Shown in pieces: positions 4,583 through 5,463 of a stretch of 5,463 nucleotides of DNA. Each line of letters opens with the position of its first letter. Positions within the stretch are counted from its first letter, which is position 1. The notes under the pieces were generated by a model. The model was not told the origin of the DNA. It ran no database searches and worked only from the letters and a program-made list of their open reading frames with translations. The position numbers were made by a program, and so were the translations under genes. Source of the DNA: an uncultured Bacillota bacterium (GTDB lineage: Bacteria > Bacillota > Clostridia > Christensenellales > UBA1242). The stretch is taken from the NCBI GenBank assembly GCA_945921365.1, contig CAMEKL010000033.1, positions 1 through 5,463 of the forward strand. Reading direction: 5' to 3'.

Positions 4583-4589
4583 ATTCTAG

Positions 4590-5463
4590 ATGGAAAAAGT
4601 AATAATAATTTATGGTCCAACGGGGGTTGGAAAAACAAAAGCTTCAATTAGGCTTGCAAAAGAACTCAACGGAGAAATTATCTCTGCCGACAGTATGCAG
4701 GTCTATAAAGGCATGGACATTGGAACAGCAAAAATAACGAAAGTTGAAATGCAAGGTGTAAAGCACCATATGCTTTCAATTGTTTCTCCAAAGCGTGATT
4801 GGACTGTTTATGATTTTGTTTCTAGAGCAAAAGAACATATTAGGCAAATTCATGAAAAAGGCAAAACAGCAATAGTTGTTGGAGGCACAGGGCTATATCT
4901 TAAAGCCCTCATTGAAAACTATGATTTTTCTGGAGTGTATAAAGACAATAAAATTAGAAAAAAATATCAAGACATTGCAAAGAAAAAAGGCAATGCGTTT
5001 TTGTATAACCTTTTAAGAGAAAAATGCCCTAAAAAAGCTGAAAATCTTTATGAGAATGACACATTTAGAATAGTTCGAGCACTTGAAGTTTTGGAGCTTA
5101 AAGAAAATGCAAAAAATGAAGAAACGCCAAAAGAGAACGCAAAGAGTGAATTTGATTTTGAAATTTTTGCACTTGTTGACGACAGAGAAAAACTTTATAA
5201 ACGCATAAACTCAAGAGTTAACCAAATGTTCAAAGATGGGCTTAAAAATGAAGTGAAAAGCCTTTTAGATAATGGTGTCAGCGAAAAATACCCTTCAATG
5301 CAAGGAATTGGCTATAAAGAACTTATTTCTTTTTTTAATAAGGAAATAAAAATCAACGAAGCAAAAGAACTAATTAAGAAAAGAAGCAGAAACTACGCAA
5401 AGCGTCAACTAACCTTTTTAAATTCTTTTGATAATTATGTTAAAATTCAAGCAGGAAAAAATG
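4590..5463 (+). CDS. miaA: tRNA dimethylallyltransferase MiaA, 3' end outside window
   Basis: MiaA transfers a dimethylallyl group to N6 of A37 in tRNAs reading UNN codons, the first step to i6A and ms2i6A. The 291 visible residues lack only a short C-terminal part of a usual length near 300-315. The P-loop GPTGVGKT is at 9-16, and SADSMQVYKGMDIGTAK with catalytic-type Asp34 at 32-48. GGTGLY with Thr100 is at 98-103, and NDTFRIVRALEV at 156-167. Near the end are MQGIGYKEL (237-245) and YAKRQLTFL (269-277). The start is firm: an in-frame TAG lies directly before the ATG, and the P-loop follows at residue 9. No Shine-Dalgarno site is seen. Residues 171-187 form a Lys/Glu-rich linker with two KENAK copies, where relatives usually have a short TGKP-like segment. 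No mutL or hfq partner is visible upstream. Confidence 0.95.
   Translation, partial: MEKVIIIYGPTGVGKTKASIRLAKELNGEIISADSMQVYKGMDIGTAKITKVEMQGVKHHMLSIVSPKRDWTVYDFVSRAKEHIRQIHEKGKTAIVVGGTGLYLKALIENYDFSGVYKDNKIRKKYQDIAKKKGNAFLYNLLREKCPKKAENLYENDTFRIVRALEVLELKENAKNEETPKENAKSEFDFEIFALVDDREKLYKRINSRVNQMFKDGLKNEVKSLLDNGVSEKYPSMQGIGYKELISFFNKEIKINEAKELIKKRSRNYAKRQLTFLNSFDNYVKIQAGKN

Overview
The window is AT-rich with short spacers, strong Shine-Dalgarno sites at several genes, CCA-encoding tRNA genes and a plsC-S1 pair. This points to an uncultured low-GC Firmicute, probably of the Clostridia type. That assignment rests on gene content and base composition only.

Layout. Bases 1-205 hold no convincing gene, only an interrupted hairpin at 3-41. 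A GrpB/UPF0157 gene (254-784, +) has its own promoter and a hairpin terminator. Between it and the next tRNA lies a short minus-strand reading frame that may be a gene remnant. A minus-strand block then reads, in transcription order, plsC (2796-2218), a four-domain S1 RNA-binding protein (2206-1175) and tRNA-Thr(CGU) (1117-1042). It ends at a strong terminator (1042-1013). The tRNA also has its own near-consensus promoter, with a perfect palindrome over the predicted start site. Divergent from plsC is a 53-residue single-pass membrane protein (2906-3067, +), missed by length-based gene finding.

The most interesting part is 3100-3248. On the plus strand it can form a rod-like hairpin of about 120 nt. 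The one large bulge of that hairpin (3119-3139) is complementary over 15 pairs, with two small bulges, to a segment just downstream (3231-3248). This suggests a pseudoknot or a two-state RNA. I do not recognise it as a known family, and the six G-U wobbles favour the plus strand.

From 3316 to about 4285 the DNA looks decayed. It contains a GNAT (RimJ/RimL-like) acetyltransferase with at least four frame breaks, a good promoter with no intact gene, and a remnant of a tRNA-Arg(UCU). An intact tRNA-Arg(CCU) with promoter and terminator follows (4286-4362). The window ends inside miaA (tRNA dimethylallyltransferase, 4590 onward, +). Its promoter is so close to the start codon that the mRNA may be leaderless.

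Most of the genes serve translation: a ribosomal S1-type protein, two minor tRNAs and a tRNA-modifying enzyme. plsC serves phospholipid synthesis. Both tRNAs read ANN codons (U36, A37), so they are expected substrates of t6A synthesis and not of MiaA.
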